Below, one piece after another: positions 1-10,212 of a stretch of DNA of 64,000 nucleotides; within the stretch, counting starts at the first letter, position 1, and each line of letters opens with the position of its first letter. The notes under the pieces were generated by a model that had not been told where the DNA came from, ran no database searches, and worked only from the letters and a program-made list of their open reading frames with translations. This stretch comes from Ga0077527 sp964433345 (GTDB lineage: Bacteria > Pseudomonadota > Gammaproteobacteria > Burkholderiales > SG8-41). Location of the stretch: NCBI GenBank assembly GCA_964433345.1, contig CAYSQJ010000001.1, positions 434,001-498,000 of the forward strand, in the 5' to 3' direction. A program made the translations under genes and the position numbers.

Positions 1-230
1 CATTGCAGTGGAACGGCCTGCTGGTCCCTGCAAAAACCCCGCAGGCGGTCCAGGACAAACTGTACCGGGAGTGGGTGGCGGCAGTGAAGTCCCCGGAAGT
101 GTCGAAGCGCATCCGGGCCGAGGGCGCCGAGCCCAGCGGCAACACGCCAGCCGAGTTTTCCGCGTTTTTCCGGTCGGAGCTCAGCAAGTGGGCGGATGTC
201 GCGAAGCAGTCCGGCACCACTGTGGATTGA
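1..230 (+). CDS. TTT receptor (Bug/TctC family), 3' part only
   Basis: This is the C-terminal end of a periplasmic receptor of the tripartite tricarboxylate transporter family; the rest lies left of the window. About 75 residues are visible. They contain the late family stretch W-x-G-L-L-V-P-A-K-T-P near the window edge and the closing helix FFRSELSKWADVAKQSG. Related receptors elsewhere in the window end the same way (LxxEIxKWxxVxxxAG). The stop is followed 10 bases later by the start of the Ldh_2-type dehydrogenase, so the two are probably co-transcribed. The signal peptide and ligand-binding domain cannot be judged. Confidence 0.88.
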   Translation, partial: LQWNGLLVPAKTPQAVQDKLYREWVAAVKSPEVSKRIRAEGAEPSGNTPAEFSAFFRSELSKWADVAKQSGTTVD

Positions 231-240
231 GCATGCTGCC

Positions 241-1254
241 ATGCCGACGCTGACCATTGCAGAACTGACCGACCTTGCCGCCCGGGCACTCAAGCGCGCC
301 GGCGCATCCAGGGCGATGGCGCAATGCACCGCTGATGCGCTGGTCGCCGCCGAGGCCGAGGGCTTGTCCGGGCACGGACTGTCCCGCGTCGCGCTCTACG
401 CGCAGCACCTGCGCGAAGGCCGCGCCGACGGCAAGGCGAAACCGAAAATCGCACGCAAGGCCGGCGCGACCTGCCTGATCGATGCCGGTGGCGGACTTGC
501 ATTTCCCGCAGCCGCACTGGCAGTGGGTGAAGTCATCAAGCGCGCGCGGCGTTACGGCATCGCCTTCGCCGGCGTCACCAACAGCCACCATTTCGGTGCG
601 GCCGCCTATCACCTCGCGCCGATCGCCGGGGCGGGCATGGCCGGCATTGCACTGACCAACTCCCCGGCGGCGATCAATGCCTGGGGCGGCAAGCGGGCGT
701 ACTTCGGAACCAATCCGATCGCGGCAATCTTTCCGCGCCGGGACGCCGCACCGATCGTTGTCGACTTGTCGCTGACCGAAGTGACACGCGGCAAGATCAT
801 GCTGATGGCGAAAGAGAACAAGCCGATACCGCTGGGCTGGGCGGTCGACCGCGACGGCAATCCGACGACCAGCGCGCAGGCGGCGCTGACCGGTAGCCTT
901 GCCGCGATCGGCGGCGTCAAGGGCACTGCACTGGCACTGATGGTCGAGGCGCTGTGCGTGGCACTGACCGGTGCGGCGCTAAGCCATGAGAACGATTCGT
1001 ACTTCGAACCCGGCAACAAGCCGCGCATCGGCCATGCGCTGATCGCGATCGATCCGTGCGCGCTGGCCGGAGCGGACAGCTATTTCGGGCGCATCGAGGA
1101 CATGGTGGCGGGCATGCTCGCTGACGAGGACGTGCGCCTGCCGGGCGCGCGGCGGCAGGCAGCCGTGGCGAAGGCGCAGTCCGAAGGCATTGCCATTGCC
1201 GATGCGCTGCACCTCGAACTGCGCAAACTCGCCGGCCGCAGTCGCTCGGCATGA
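241..1254 (+). CDS. Ldh_2 family malate/L-lactate/ureidoglycolate-type dehydrogenase
   Basis: NAD(P)-dependent cytoplasmic 2-hydroxyacid oxidoreductase of the Ldh_2 (YlbC/AllD-like) family, which is unrelated to classical lactate dehydrogenases. The 337-residue length is normal. The family signature SGHGLSR is at residues 43-49 and the substrate/cofactor stretch SHHFGAAAYH at 115-124; the NAIxxWGG-like and GTNPIAA segments follow. An in-frame start 45 bases upstream exists but would overlap the preceding gene, so the ATG just after that gene's stop is preferred. Linkage to a TTT receptor suggests a role in using an imported hydroxy- or keto-acid. The exact substrate (malate, lactate, sulfolactate, ureidoglycolate) cannot be read from the sequence. 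Confidence 0.9.
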   Translation: MPTLTIAELTDLAARALKRAGASRAMAQCTADALVAAEAEGLSGHGLSRVALYAQHLREGRADGKAKPKIARKAGATCLIDAGGGLAFPAAALAVGEVIKRARRYGIAFAGVTNSHHFGAAAYHLAPIAGAGMAGIALTNSPAAINAWGGKRAYFGTNPIAAIFPRRDAAPIVVDLSLTEVTRGKIMLMAKENKPIPLGWAVDRDGNPTTSAQAALTGSLAAIGGVKGTALALMVEALCVALTGAALSHENDSYFEPGNKPRIGHALIAIDPCALAGADSYFGRIEDMVAGMLADEDVRLPGARRQAAVAKAQSEGIAIADALHLELRKLAGRSRSA

Positions 1255-1257
1255 ATC

Positions 1258-1292
1258 TATAAGTATTTGATTTTAAACATTATTTTGTAATT
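1258..1292 (+). repeat. Dispersed AT-rich repeat, copy A
   Basis: AT-rich block between the Ldh_2 gene and recQ. It starts AAGTATTTGATTTTA at 1261 and continues into a run of A and T. The same core recurs at 19133-19162, 42924-42954 and, inverted, at 48755-48790. Its composition differs sharply from the G+C-rich surroundings. Function unknown. Confidence 0.6.
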
Positions 1293-1336
1293 CGTCGGGC
1301 CAGGACCTTGTCCCGGCGCGGCGCATTGCCGCGCTG

Positions 1337-3142
<1,806 letters not shown>

Positions 3143-3157
3143 TTACGGTTGCAGCGC

Positions 3158-3454
3158 TCAGGCGAGGCCCTCGACGATGCGCAGGTCGCGTTCGACCGCG
3201 CCGCCCCCGAGTTCCTTCAGCGCGGTCTGGTAGGCCGGCGTGTCGTGGGCTGCCAGAGCCTGTCCCAGGCTGTCGAACTCGATGACCACCACCCTTTGCA
3301 GGAGGCCGGCCTCGTAAGCCTTCTCGGTCATGCCGCGCACCAGGAAACGCCCGCCCTGCGCCTGCACCGCCGCCGGGGCCAGCGCAGCGTAGCGCTTGAA
3401 GGCCTCCACATCGTGTATCGCCCGATAACAGACCACCCAGTATCCCTTCGCCAT
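3158..3454 (-). CDS. DUF1330 family protein
   Basis: Small (98 aa) cytoplasmic protein of the DUF1330 / dimeric alpha-beta barrel type. It opens with AKGYWVVCYRAIHDVEAFKRY and contains the family's GGRFLVRG strand and a VVIEFDS segment. Members are often found beside catabolic genes, but no reaction is firmly assigned. It is convergent with recQ (15-bp gap) and has no obvious operon partner. Confidence 0.85.
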   Translation of the reverse strand: MAKGYWVVCYRAIHDVEAFKRYAALAPAAVQAQGGRFLVRGMTEKAYEAGLLQRVVVIEFDSLGQALAAHDTPAYQTALKELGGGAVERDLRIVEGLA

Positions 3455-3599
3455 GTCCTCTTCCTATCCGTATGAAATCAGCGGCATGATACGCCGCCGG
3501 GCGGCGCCATAATCCGGAAATCCGCTGCCATGCTCCGGCTGATGCGTGTATGTTGGACAGTGCGGCGGGACTGTGCCGCAGCACGAAGGAGGAGCCGAC

Positions 3600-4496
3600 A
3601 TGGGCATTACCATCTATCCGGTGACACCGGATTTTGTCGCCGAAATCGGCGATGTTGATCTGTCGAAGCCGTTGTCGGCGGAAGATCTTGCGGCAATCAA
3701 GACGGCTTTCTGGAAATATGCCGTGCTGGTGTTTCCGCAGCAGCGGCTTGACCAGGAACAGCAGCTCGCGTTCGCGTCGCACTTCGGCCCGATCGAGAAC
3801 GAGCGCACGCTTGACCCCAAGGCGACGCCGTCGCGTTTCGGCGGCGCGTTTTCCGATATTTCAAACCTCTCGGCCGATGGCAGGATCTGGGGGGAAACCA
3901 GCCGCCAGCGCATGTACAAGGCGGGCAACCGGCTGTGGCATACCGACAGCTCGTTCAAGCGTCTGCCGAGCGTCTGTTCGCTGCTGTATGCCGAGACCGT
4001 GGCGCCGATCGGCGGCCATACCGAGTTCGCCGACCAGCGCGCGGCCTATGACGCATTGCCGGCCGCGATGAAGAAAAAACTGCAGGGTCTGGTCGTCGAG
4101 CACTGGATTGCCACCTCGCGGCGCCGCAACGGCTTTCACGAGTTCACCGAGGAGGAGCAGAAGCGCCTGCCGCCGGTGCCCCAGGTGCTGGTGCGCACCA
4201 TTCCGCAGAATGGCCGCAAGTCGCTGTTCGTGGCCTCGCATGCCGGCAGGATCTGGGGCATGCCGGACGCAGAGGGGCGGGCGCTGATCGATGAACTGAT
4301 CGCGCATGTGATCCAGCGCCAGTTTGTCTATACCCACCGCTGGCGTCCGCATGAACTGGTGATGTGGGACAACCGCTGCACGATGCATCGCGGCACTGAA
4401 TTCGACGATCTGCGCTGGGTGCGCGACATGCGCCGTGTCACCGTCAGCGATGTCGCCAACAGCTGCGAGCAGGAAGGCGTGCCGTTGCCGGCCTGA
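3600..4496 (+). CDS. TauD/TfdA family 2-oxoglutarate-dependent dioxygenase
   Basis: Non-haem Fe(II)/2-oxoglutarate dioxygenase of 298 aa. The metal-binding HxD is His114/Asp116 in LWHTDSSF. The distal histidine and the 2-oxoglutarate-binding arginine lie in the C-terminal stretch MWDNRCTMHRGTEFDD...RDMRRVTV. The sequence around HxD and GGHTEFADQRAAYDALP is closer to TfdA-type (2,4-D/alpha-ketoglutarate) dioxygenases than to taurine dioxygenase, so an aromatic ether or carboxylate substrate is likelier; this is inference. The ATG at 3600 follows AGGAGGAG with good spacing, whereas an upstream in-frame ATG lacks a Shine-Dalgarno site. It is monocistronic. Confidence 0.92.
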   Translation: MGITIYPVTPDFVAEIGDVDLSKPLSAEDLAAIKTAFWKYAVLVFPQQRLDQEQQLAFASHFGPIENERTLDPKATPSRFGGAFSDISNLSADGRIWGETSRQRMYKAGNRLWHTDSSFKRLPSVCSLLYAETVAPIGGHTEFADQRAAYDALPAAMKKKLQGLVVEHWIATSRRRNGFHEFTEEEQKRLPPVPQVLVRTIPQNGRKSLFVASHAGRIWGMPDAEGRALIDELIAHVIQRQFVYTHRWRPHELVMWDNRCTMHRGTEFDDLRWVRDMRRVTVSDVANSCEQEGVPLPA

Positions 4497-4530
4497 GCGT
4501 CTTGCTTTTCGCTGGTCAGCAGGTCGGGCC

Positions 4531-4556
4531 AAAAAAAACCCCGCCGCAGCGGGGTT
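4531..4556 (-). terminator. Rho-independent terminator of the OmpA-like lipoprotein gene
   Basis: A perfect 8-bp stem (AACCCCGC / GCGGGGTT, 4537-4556) with a CGCA loop. Read on the minus strand it is followed by eight T residues, so it terminates the gene ending at 4582. It may also damp read-through from the convergent dioxygenase gene. Confidence 0.88.
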
Positions 4557-4581
4557 AATGTTCTCTCAGGTTACGACTGGA

Positions 4582-5082
4582 TCAATCGGTGCAGAACTTG
4601 GTCACGGCCATCGGCTCGCGCGCGTCCTTGCCTTCCCAGAACATCAGTTTCGCATCGAGGCCTTTGCTGGAGAGGTAGGCCTGCACCGCCTTGGCGCGGG
4701 CTTCGTCCAGGTTGGGGCTGGATTCCGCCTCCAAGCGATCGGTATGACCGGTGATGATCACCGAACCGACGTTCAGGGGCCGGGGATCCTTCTTGGTGCC
4801 CTTCATGATCAGGTTCACCAGTTTGTCGAGCTCGGCCTTGCCGCCGTCCTTGAGCACGGCGCTGCCGGTATCCCATGCGGTGTCACCCTGTGCCATGGCC
4901 TTCAGTACCATCGCCTGCCGTCCCGGTTTGGCGCCGGGCTTGGCTGGGGGCTTGATCTTGATGCCCGAGACCTCGACGGCGACGCGCCGGTTGGGCTGCA
5001 GGCAGCTGACGAGTTCCGGACTGGCGGCACAGCCTGCCAGCAATGCCGCCATACCTGCGGCTGCCAATGACATCATCTTCAT
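4582..5082 (-). CDS. OmpA-family peptidoglycan-binding lipoprotein
   Basis: A 166-residue outer-membrane lipoprotein. The lipobox LLAGC gives Cys18 as the lipidated residue after a short hydrophobic leader. The C-terminal half is an OmpA-like peptidoglycan-binding domain: VIITGHTDRLE followed by NLDEARAKAVQAYLSSKG. The start is the ATG preceded by GGAGGAGAAC; an upstream in-frame start would put 36 non-signal residues before the leader. It probably tethers the outer membrane to peptidoglycan. The domain is shorter than in Pal and the C-terminus ends in a cysteine-containing tail. Confidence 0.9.
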   Translation of the reverse strand: MKMMSLAAAGMAALLAGCAASPELVSCLQPNRRVAVEVSGIKIKPPAKPGAKPGRQAMVLKAMAQGDTAWDTGSAVLKDGGKAELDKLVNLIMKGTKKDPRPLNVGSVIITGHTDRLEAESSPNLDEARAKAVQAYLSSKGLDAKLMFWEGKDAREPMAVTKFCTD

Positions 5083-5339
5083 CGTGTTCTCCTCCGTTGG
5101 ATTTGTTTGGATGCGCCGGTCGAGCATGTGCCCCCCCGTCTGGCTCCATTCTAGGACGCGTTGCGGTTCTATTGCAATTAATTGTGACAAAGGTCTGCTG
5201 CTTATTCCAGAAAATGGAATCGAGGGTCATCCCGATTCATTCCGGGAACAAGAGCAGGGAGTGAATTCGCCGGTTTTGCGACCGGTGCCGCCGGAGGACG
5301 CCGGTTCACACTGTGTTTTGCGGTGGAGAAACTGATTGT

Positions 5340-6596
5340 TCAGCCCAGCCGGTAATGGTCGGGGCTGCACACAGCCATCAGCATGCTGCGCCTGATCTCG
5401 TCGATCGAATTGGCGCCGAGCATGGCCATGTCGCGATCGATCTCGTCATGCAGCAGCTTGATTGCATGACGCACGCCGGTTTCCCCGGCGACCGCGGCAG
5501 CGTAAAGCATGGGGCGGCCGACGAAAACGAATTTTGCGCCCAGCGCCAGTGCCTTCAGCGCATCGGTGCCGCGACGGATGCCGCTGTCCATCATCACCGT
5601 CATGCCGCCCGCGGCTTCAACGATGCCCGGCAACACGCGCAGCGGTGAGGTGGCCGAGTCAAGCTGGCGGCCGCCGTGGTTGGACACGATGATGCCGTCG
5701 GCCCCTTGCTCGCGCGCGATCATCGCATCCTCCCTGGTCAGGATGCCCTTGATCACCAGCTTGCCTTTCCACAGCCGGCGCATCAGCGCGAAATGCTCCC
5801 AGTTCAAATGATCGCGGTTGGCGCGCTCGCGTACTGCGGTGCGTGACACCAGCGGCGTGCGTTTGCCCATGTTTTCGAAATGCGGCATGCCGTAAGTGAA
5901 GTAAGTGCGCAGCGCCGTGCCGAAGAGCCAGCGCGGTCTCGCCAGGCATTGCAGCGCGAGGCGCAGGCTCGGCCGCAGCGGCGAGTTGTAGCCGTTGCGC
6001 ACATTGTTCTCGCGGTTGGCACCGACCGGGATGTCCACGGTCAGCACCAGGGTGTCGTAGCCGGCCTTTGCCACCCGCTCGACCAGCTCGGTGATGGCTT
6101 GGGTATCACCCGGCAGGTAAGCCTGGAACCAGCTGTGCTGTGGCGAGGCCTTGCGCACTTTTTCCAGTGCCGTCAGCGATGCGCCGCTGAGTATCATCGG
6201 CACGTTGCGTGCCGCGGCGGCCCGTGCCAGGGCGAGGTCGCCGTCGAAAGCGGCAAGCGAGGTGCCGCCCATCGGGGCGATGCCGAAGGGCGAATCATAG
6301 ACGCGGCCGAAGAGTTCGGTTTTCTGCGAGCGCTGCGAGACGTTGACCAGCATTCGCGGCAGCAATGCAAGATCATCAAAGGCCGAGCGGTTCCAGCCCA
6401 GGGTGATGTTGCGTTCGACGCCGCCGGACACGTAGCCGTAAATCGGACGCGGGATGTAGCGCCGCGCCGGTGCTTCGAAATCCTCCAGCGCCAGCATCAG
6501 CCGCAAGGCCGGCGGGGCGCTGGCGCTGGTCAGTTGCGGCGTCGCCCGGTCGGCAGAGGACAGGGGCTGGCGGTGCTGGGGTTCGGTGGTCGGCAT
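5340..6596 (-). CDS. FMN-dependent alpha-hydroxy-acid dehydrogenase/oxidase
   Basis: A 418-residue TIM-barrel flavoprotein of the L-lactate dehydrogenase (LldD) / glycolate oxidase / mandelate dehydrogenase family. Visible signatures: the N-terminal IPRPIYGYVSGG region, FGIAPMGGTSLAAFDGD, the Gln-x-Tyr strand WFQAYLPGD, a KGILTREDA catalytic-lysine strand, and the active-site SNHGGRQLD with its catalytic His/Arg pair. The phosphate-binding DSGIRRGTDALKALALGAKFVFVGRP is intact. It oxidises an L-2-hydroxy acid and passes electrons to oxygen or quinone. The insertion of roughly 40 residues around the barrel middle is like membrane-associated members. No adjacent regulator or permease. Confidence 0.92.
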   Translation of the reverse strand: MPTTEPQHRQPLSSADRATPQLTSASAPPALRLMLALEDFEAPARRYIPRPIYGYVSGGVERNITLGWNRSAFDDLALLPRMLVNVSQRSQKTELFGRVYDSPFGIAPMGGTSLAAFDGDLALARAAAARNVPMILSGASLTALEKVRKASPQHSWFQAYLPGDTQAITELVERVAKAGYDTLVLTVDIPVGANRENNVRNGYNSPLRPSLRLALQCLARPRWLFGTALRTYFTYGMPHFENMGKRTPLVSRTAVRERANRDHLNWEHFALMRRLWKGKLVIKGILTREDAMIAREQGADGIIVSNHGGRQLDSATSPLRVLPGIVEAAGGMTVMMDSGIRRGTDALKALALGAKFVFVGRPMLYAAAVAGETGVRHAIKLLHDEIDRDMAMLGANSIDEIRRSMLMAVCSPDHYRLG

Positions 6597-6799
6597 GGGC
6601 TTTCTCGATGGTCACATGTTGAACCGCCGAGCGTAGTTTAAGGCGCTTTGCCGAGTCAATTTGCAATCATGAATTGTGGACTTTTGCCGGATTCCACCGG
6701 ATCGCGGGACTGGTGTAGTCTGCCGCGGTCGGCGCCTGCCCGTCTGGCCTGCCGTGCCGACATTTTGCAGTGGCCATACCCCGGTGATGGAGGCGCACG

Positions 6800-7324
6800 A
6801 TGAGCAACGAGCCGCAGCCGTTCACGTCCGCGCAACGCGCGGCGATCGTGGCCGAGTGGCATCGCATCGCCGCCGAGCCGCCTCCTTCCAGTCCGCGACC
6901 CTGGGGCTGCCTGGCAGTGATCGCCGGCCTCGTGCTGCTCCTGGTCCTGCCGCAACTCGGCATCCGCTTGCCACCGCCCTGGAATACGCTGCTGCTGGTC
7001 GTCATCGGTCTGCTGCTTGCGGGCGGGGTTTTCGTTGGTGTTTTCCTGGGCAGCGGGCGTTACGGACGGGCTGCCGTGCGCGCGGAGGCGGCGCTGCAGG
7101 CGCTTTCCGGCGGTCAGCCTGCGGATGAGGCAGCGCACATGCGCCATGCGGTGGAACTGATTGCCCACGCATGGGTCAGCGACGGACCGACCCTGTCAGC
7201 GGCGGTGGATCTCGTGCAGGCGAGGCAACGCCTGGGCACGAATCTGGACTACGTCGTCGCGGTGGAACGGGTGCTGGCGCAGGAGATCGGCGACCAGCAG
7301 GTATTCATCAGGCCCGACACCTGA
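6800..7324 (+). CDS. Hypothetical inner-membrane protein
   Basis: A 174-residue protein I cannot assign to a named family. The first 45 residues are hydrophilic. Two hydrophobic segments follow at about residues 36-54 and 60-85, which suggests a short hairpin in the membrane. The C-terminal half is soluble, helical and predicted cytoplasmic. The start at 6800 is preceded by GGAGG. It is convergent with the next small secreted-protein gene (12-bp gap). Confidence 0.75.
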   Translation: MSNEPQPFTSAQRAAIVAEWHRIAAEPPPSSPRPWGCLAVIAGLVLLLVLPQLGIRLPPPWNTLLLVVIGLLLAGGVFVGVFLGSGRYGRAAVRAEAALQALSGGQPADEAAHMRHAVELIAHAWVSDGPTLSAAVDLVQARQRLGTNLDYVVAVERVLAQEIGDQQVFIRPDT

Positions 7325-7336
7325 GCGCCGCGCCGT

Positions 7337-7594
7337 TCAGCGCTTTTCTGCGGTAACGCGTCCCTGAGCGTTGACGTAAACCCGGTAGCGATTGCCATTG
7401 CTGCAGGTGGCGAGATGGTCGTTTTTGCCCTGGGTCGTCACGTTGACGACCTGGCCGCAGGGCAGACCCAGCAGGGAAATGGTCGCCGTCAGGTCTTTCG
7501 CCAGAGGACTGTTTGCATCCGCGGCGATGCCCGGCGCCGCGGCGACCAGCATTGCAGCGCCCAGCAGGGCGAGGTCAAGTTTGAATCTGTTCAT
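7337..7594 (-). CDS. Small secreted hypothetical protein
   Basis: An 85-residue protein with a clear Sec signal peptide (hydrophobic core LALLGAAMLVAAAPGIAA, likely cleavage after AADA). The roughly 60-residue mature part has two cysteines that could form a disulfide in the periplasm, and a GNRYRVYVNAQGRV strand typical of small beta-rich periplasmic proteins. It lies 22 bp downstream of the lipoprotein gene on the same strand, so co-transcription is likely. Confidence 0.78.
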   Translation of the reverse strand: MNRFKLDLALLGAAMLVAAAPGIAADANSPLAKDLTATISLLGLPCGQVVNVTTQGKNDHLATCSNGNRYRVYVNAQGRVTAEKR

Positions 7595-7616
7595 GATATT
7601 CGGATTCTCCCGCAGC

Positions 7617-8321
7617 TCAGAGTTTTGCGAACTTTACCGGATCCATCAGCACCAGCCAGATCGATTCACGTGAAGCCATGATGGCATTGGCGAGGGCGGG
7701 ATCGCCATCTTTCAGCAAGCCGTGAACCTTGGCCAGCAGCTGGTCGTAGGCCTGGCGAAGCTGGGCCGTCGAATTGCCGGCACCGTCATGATGCGCCCGA
7801 ACACGACTGACAAGGTCGTCGACCTGGTTTTTCAGTGCAAGCTTGGTGAACACGCCTATGGCGCTGGTGTCTTTCAGGCGCTGCTCCAGGGTGGCCAGTG
7901 CCATCGCGGGTATGGACTGCGATGCCGGCACCGGCGGTGCGACCGTTTTCTGCGGTGTACGTGCGGGTGCCGCGGTTTTTGCCGGCGGCTTGGCCACCGG
8001 CTTTTCAGGGGTGGCAGTCACCGGCTTCTTGACAGGCACCGGTGTGGGCAGCGCCTCGGCAGGCGCAGCACCTGCTGTTGCCGGGACGGGTTCCGGTGCC
8101 GCAACAGGTTCCGGAGCAACAGCCTCGGATGCCACGGGTGCGGCTACGGTTGTCCCGGCAGGGGGCAGCGAGACGACAGCATCCACTGCCACTGCCGGCT
8201 GTTGCTCGGCGGCGACAGCGGCAGTTTCAGGCGCAGCCTCGCTGGACTGCGCGTCACGTCCCATGGCGCAGCCCGCCAGCTGCAGCAGCAGGATGCCGGA
8301 AATGAACAGGGGCAGGGACAT
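7617..8321 (-). CDS. Pro/Ala-rich lipoprotein
   Basis: A 234-residue lipoprotein with leader SLPLFISGILLLQLAGC (lipidated Cys in LAGC). A long low-complexity Ala/Pro/Val-rich linker runs to about residue 120, with PVKKPV and KPPAKTAAP repeats, and probably spans the periplasm. The C-terminal ~110 residues form a helical domain that ends near WLVLMDPVKFAKL. The start is placed at the ATG before the leader, because the frame upstream is arginine-rich and has no signal. The domain is unrecognised. The architecture resembles envelope tethers. Confidence 0.78.
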   Translation of the reverse strand: MSLPLFISGILLLQLAGCAMGRDAQSSEAAPETAAVAAEQQPAVAVDAVVSLPPAGTTVAAPVASEAVAPEPVAAPEPVPATAGAAPAEALPTPVPVKKPVTATPEKPVAKPPAKTAAPARTPQKTVAPPVPASQSIPAMALATLEQRLKDTSAIGVFTKLALKNQVDDLVSRVRAHHDGAGNSTAQLRQAYDQLLAKVHGLLKDGDPALANAIMASRESIWLVLMDPVKFAKL

Positions 8322-8445
8322 CAGATCGTTCTCGGTTTCACGAAGGATTATATGTAATTTGAACCCGCGGCTGCGGCATGGTTCCCGGCAGCGCGCTCCA
8401 GTATCATCAACACTTTGACAACAAACCCGCGACAGAACGAAATCA

Positions 8446-8667
8446 GTGGAAACCCGCCAGTTCCAGCTCCGGTCCGACCACGTCCGCCTTTGCGACCTGC
8501 TCAAGCTTGCAGGGATCGTCGGCAGTGGTGGTGAGGGCAAGCATCTGGTCGCCGAAGGCGCGGTAACGGTCGATGGTCATGCCGAGAGCCGCAAAACTGC
8601 GAAGATCCGCGCCGGCCAGAGAGTCGAATGCCGCGGCGTGCGGATCGACGTGCTGGCCCCGGCATGA
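8446..8667 (+). CDS. S4-domain RNA-binding protein (YbcJ-like)
   Basis: A 73-residue protein that is essentially one S4 RNA-binding domain: LCDLLKLAGIVGSGGEGKHLVAEG then VTVDGHAESRKTAKIRAGQRV. It matches the YbcJ-type stand-alone S4 proteins in length and motif order. It uses a GTG start. The stop overlaps the ATG of slyX (ATGA), so the two are translationally coupled. Confidence 0.88.
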   Translation: METRQFQLRSDHVRLCDLLKLAGIVGSGGEGKHLVAEGAVTVDGHAESRKTAKIRAGQRVECRGVRIDVLAPA

Positions 8668-8876
8668 GTGCCGACGTGGAATTGCGCCTCTCTGAAATCG
8701 AGGTCAAGCTGAGTTTCAGTGAAGATCTGCTCGAAGAATTGAACCGCACCGTCGCCCGGCAGCAGCAGGAAATCGCCGAACTGCAGCGCCAGTTGCGCGA
8801 TCTGCGCCTGCAGTTGCAGCGCAGCCTGCCCGCGGAGCCGGGCGATGCCGTCCACGAAATTCCGCCGCACTACTGA
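8664..8876 (+). CDS. slyX: SlyX family protein
   Basis: A 70-residue SlyX homologue. A nearly continuous coiled coil (LRLSEIEVKLSFSEDLLEEL ... ARQQQEIAELQRQLRDL) is followed by the family's short polar tail ending in PPHY. The start overlaps the stop of the S4 gene. Function in the cell is undefined although the family is widespread in proteobacteria. Confidence 0.9.
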   Translation: MSADVELRLSEIEVKLSFSEDLLEELNRTVARQQQEIAELQRQLRDLRLQLQRSLPAEPGDAVHEIPPHY

Positions 8877-8893
8877 CACCGGATTTGCCTTTC

Positions 8894-10117
8894 ATGAACA
8901 AGTCCGAAGCACGTGATTTCCCGCTGCCGGCAGCTGAAGCGCGGGCGCTGGGTTTTGCGCCCGATCGCCTGCCGCGAATTGCCGCTGCGCTGCAGGCCGA
9001 GGTCGGGCGCGAAGCGCTGCCGGGAGCGGTGCTGATGATTGCGCGGAAAGGTCGGCTTGCATACTGCGAGACTTTCGGCCACCTCGACCCGCAGGCGCGC
9101 ACGGCGATGCCGGTGGACGCGATGTTCAGCATTGCCTCGATGACCAAGCCGCTGGTGACGGTCGGCGCGCTGATGCTTTGCGAAGAGGGGCGCATGGCGA
9201 TCAACCATCCGGTCCGTCATTACCTGCCGCAGCTCGCCGACATGCGCGTCAATCCGCCGCTGTGTGACGGGGCACCCGGCGCACCGACCGAGGCGCTTCG
9301 CCGCGAGATGACCATCGAAGACCTGATGCGCCACACCGCCGGCCTCAGTTATGGCCGGGGCGACAAGGCGCTGTACGCGCGCTATCCGTTCTCTTCGGAT
9401 CTGGCTTCCACTCAGTGGACCGGCCCGGAATTCCTGGCGCGGCTTGCGGCGCTGCCGCTGCACTACCAGCCCGGGTCCATGTGGGAATACAGCCTGGGCC
9501 TTGATGTGCTGGGGCTGGCGGTCGAGGCAGTCACCGGGCAGCCGCTGTCGCGGTATCTGGAGGATAGCCTGTTCGCTCCGCTGGGCATGCGCGACACGGC
9601 ATTCACGGTGCCGCCGGCCAAGGTGCCGCGCTACGCGAAGGCGCTGCCGCGGGATCCGGTGACCGGCGAACCGCAAACCCTGCGCGACGGTACCACTCCG
9701 CACAAGTTTGACTGCGGTGGCGGCTGTGCAGTGTCGACCGCGGCAGATTACCTGCGGTTTGCACAAATGCTGCTCAATGGCGGCAGCCTTGACGGCGTGC
9801 CTGTGCTGTCCCGGAAGACCGTCGAATTCATGACCAGCGACCATCTTGGGCCCGAGGTCGATCTTTCGAAGCTCAATGATTATCCGAATATCCGGGGGTA
9901 TGGCTTCGGTCTCGGTGTGGCCGTGCGCCGCAGCGCCGGCCGCGGCGGCATGCCCGGCAGTGCCGGCGAATTCCACTGGGCGGGTTCCACCGGTACTTAT
10001 TTCTGGGTGGATCCTGCCGAAGAGCTGGTGACCGTGTTCATGGCGCACGCTCCGGGGGCCATCCGTTATTACCACCGCCAGTTGCTGCACGCGCTGGTCC
10101 TGCAGGCCCTCGAATAG
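8894..10117 (+). CDS. Beta-lactamase-fold serine hydrolase (class C / esterase EstB-like)
   Basis: A 407-residue serine hydrolase of the beta-lactamase/penicillin-binding-protein superfamily. The catalytic S-x-x-K is SMTK at about residues 82-85 (FSIASMTKPL). The downstream motifs include YSLGLDVLGLAVEAVTG, a GGGCAVSTAADYLRFAQML segment and a C-terminal WAGSTGTYFWVDP strand that stands where the KTG/HxG motif falls. No signal peptide is visible, so it is likely a cytoplasmic esterase or transesterase, not a periplasmic beta-lactamase. The ATG at 8894 is preferred over the TTG nine bases upstream. Confidence 0.9.
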   Translation: MNKSEARDFPLPAAEARALGFAPDRLPRIAAALQAEVGREALPGAVLMIARKGRLAYCETFGHLDPQARTAMPVDAMFSIASMTKPLVTVGALMLCEEGRMAINHPVRHYLPQLADMRVNPPLCDGAPGAPTEALRREMTIEDLMRHTAGLSYGRGDKALYARYPFSSDLASTQWTGPEFLARLAALPLHYQPGSMWEYSLGLDVLGLAVEAVTGQPLSRYLEDSLFAPLGMRDTAFTVPPAKVPRYAKALPRDPVTGEPQTLRDGTTPHKFDCGGGCAVSTAADYLRFAQMLLNGGSLDGVPVLSRKTVEFMTSDHLGPEVDLSKLNDYPNIRGYGFGLGVAVRRSAGRGGMPGSAGEFHWAGSTGTYFWVDPAEELVTVFMAHAPGAIRYYHRQLLHALVLQALE

Positions 10118-10212
10118 CCACGGCCTCGGCGTGCTCCGGACGGGATTGATGTCCGGCCCCTAAGCCGTTGTTTTCTTTGAAGGATGCCTCGGAAAATGCG
10201 ATAATGGTACCC

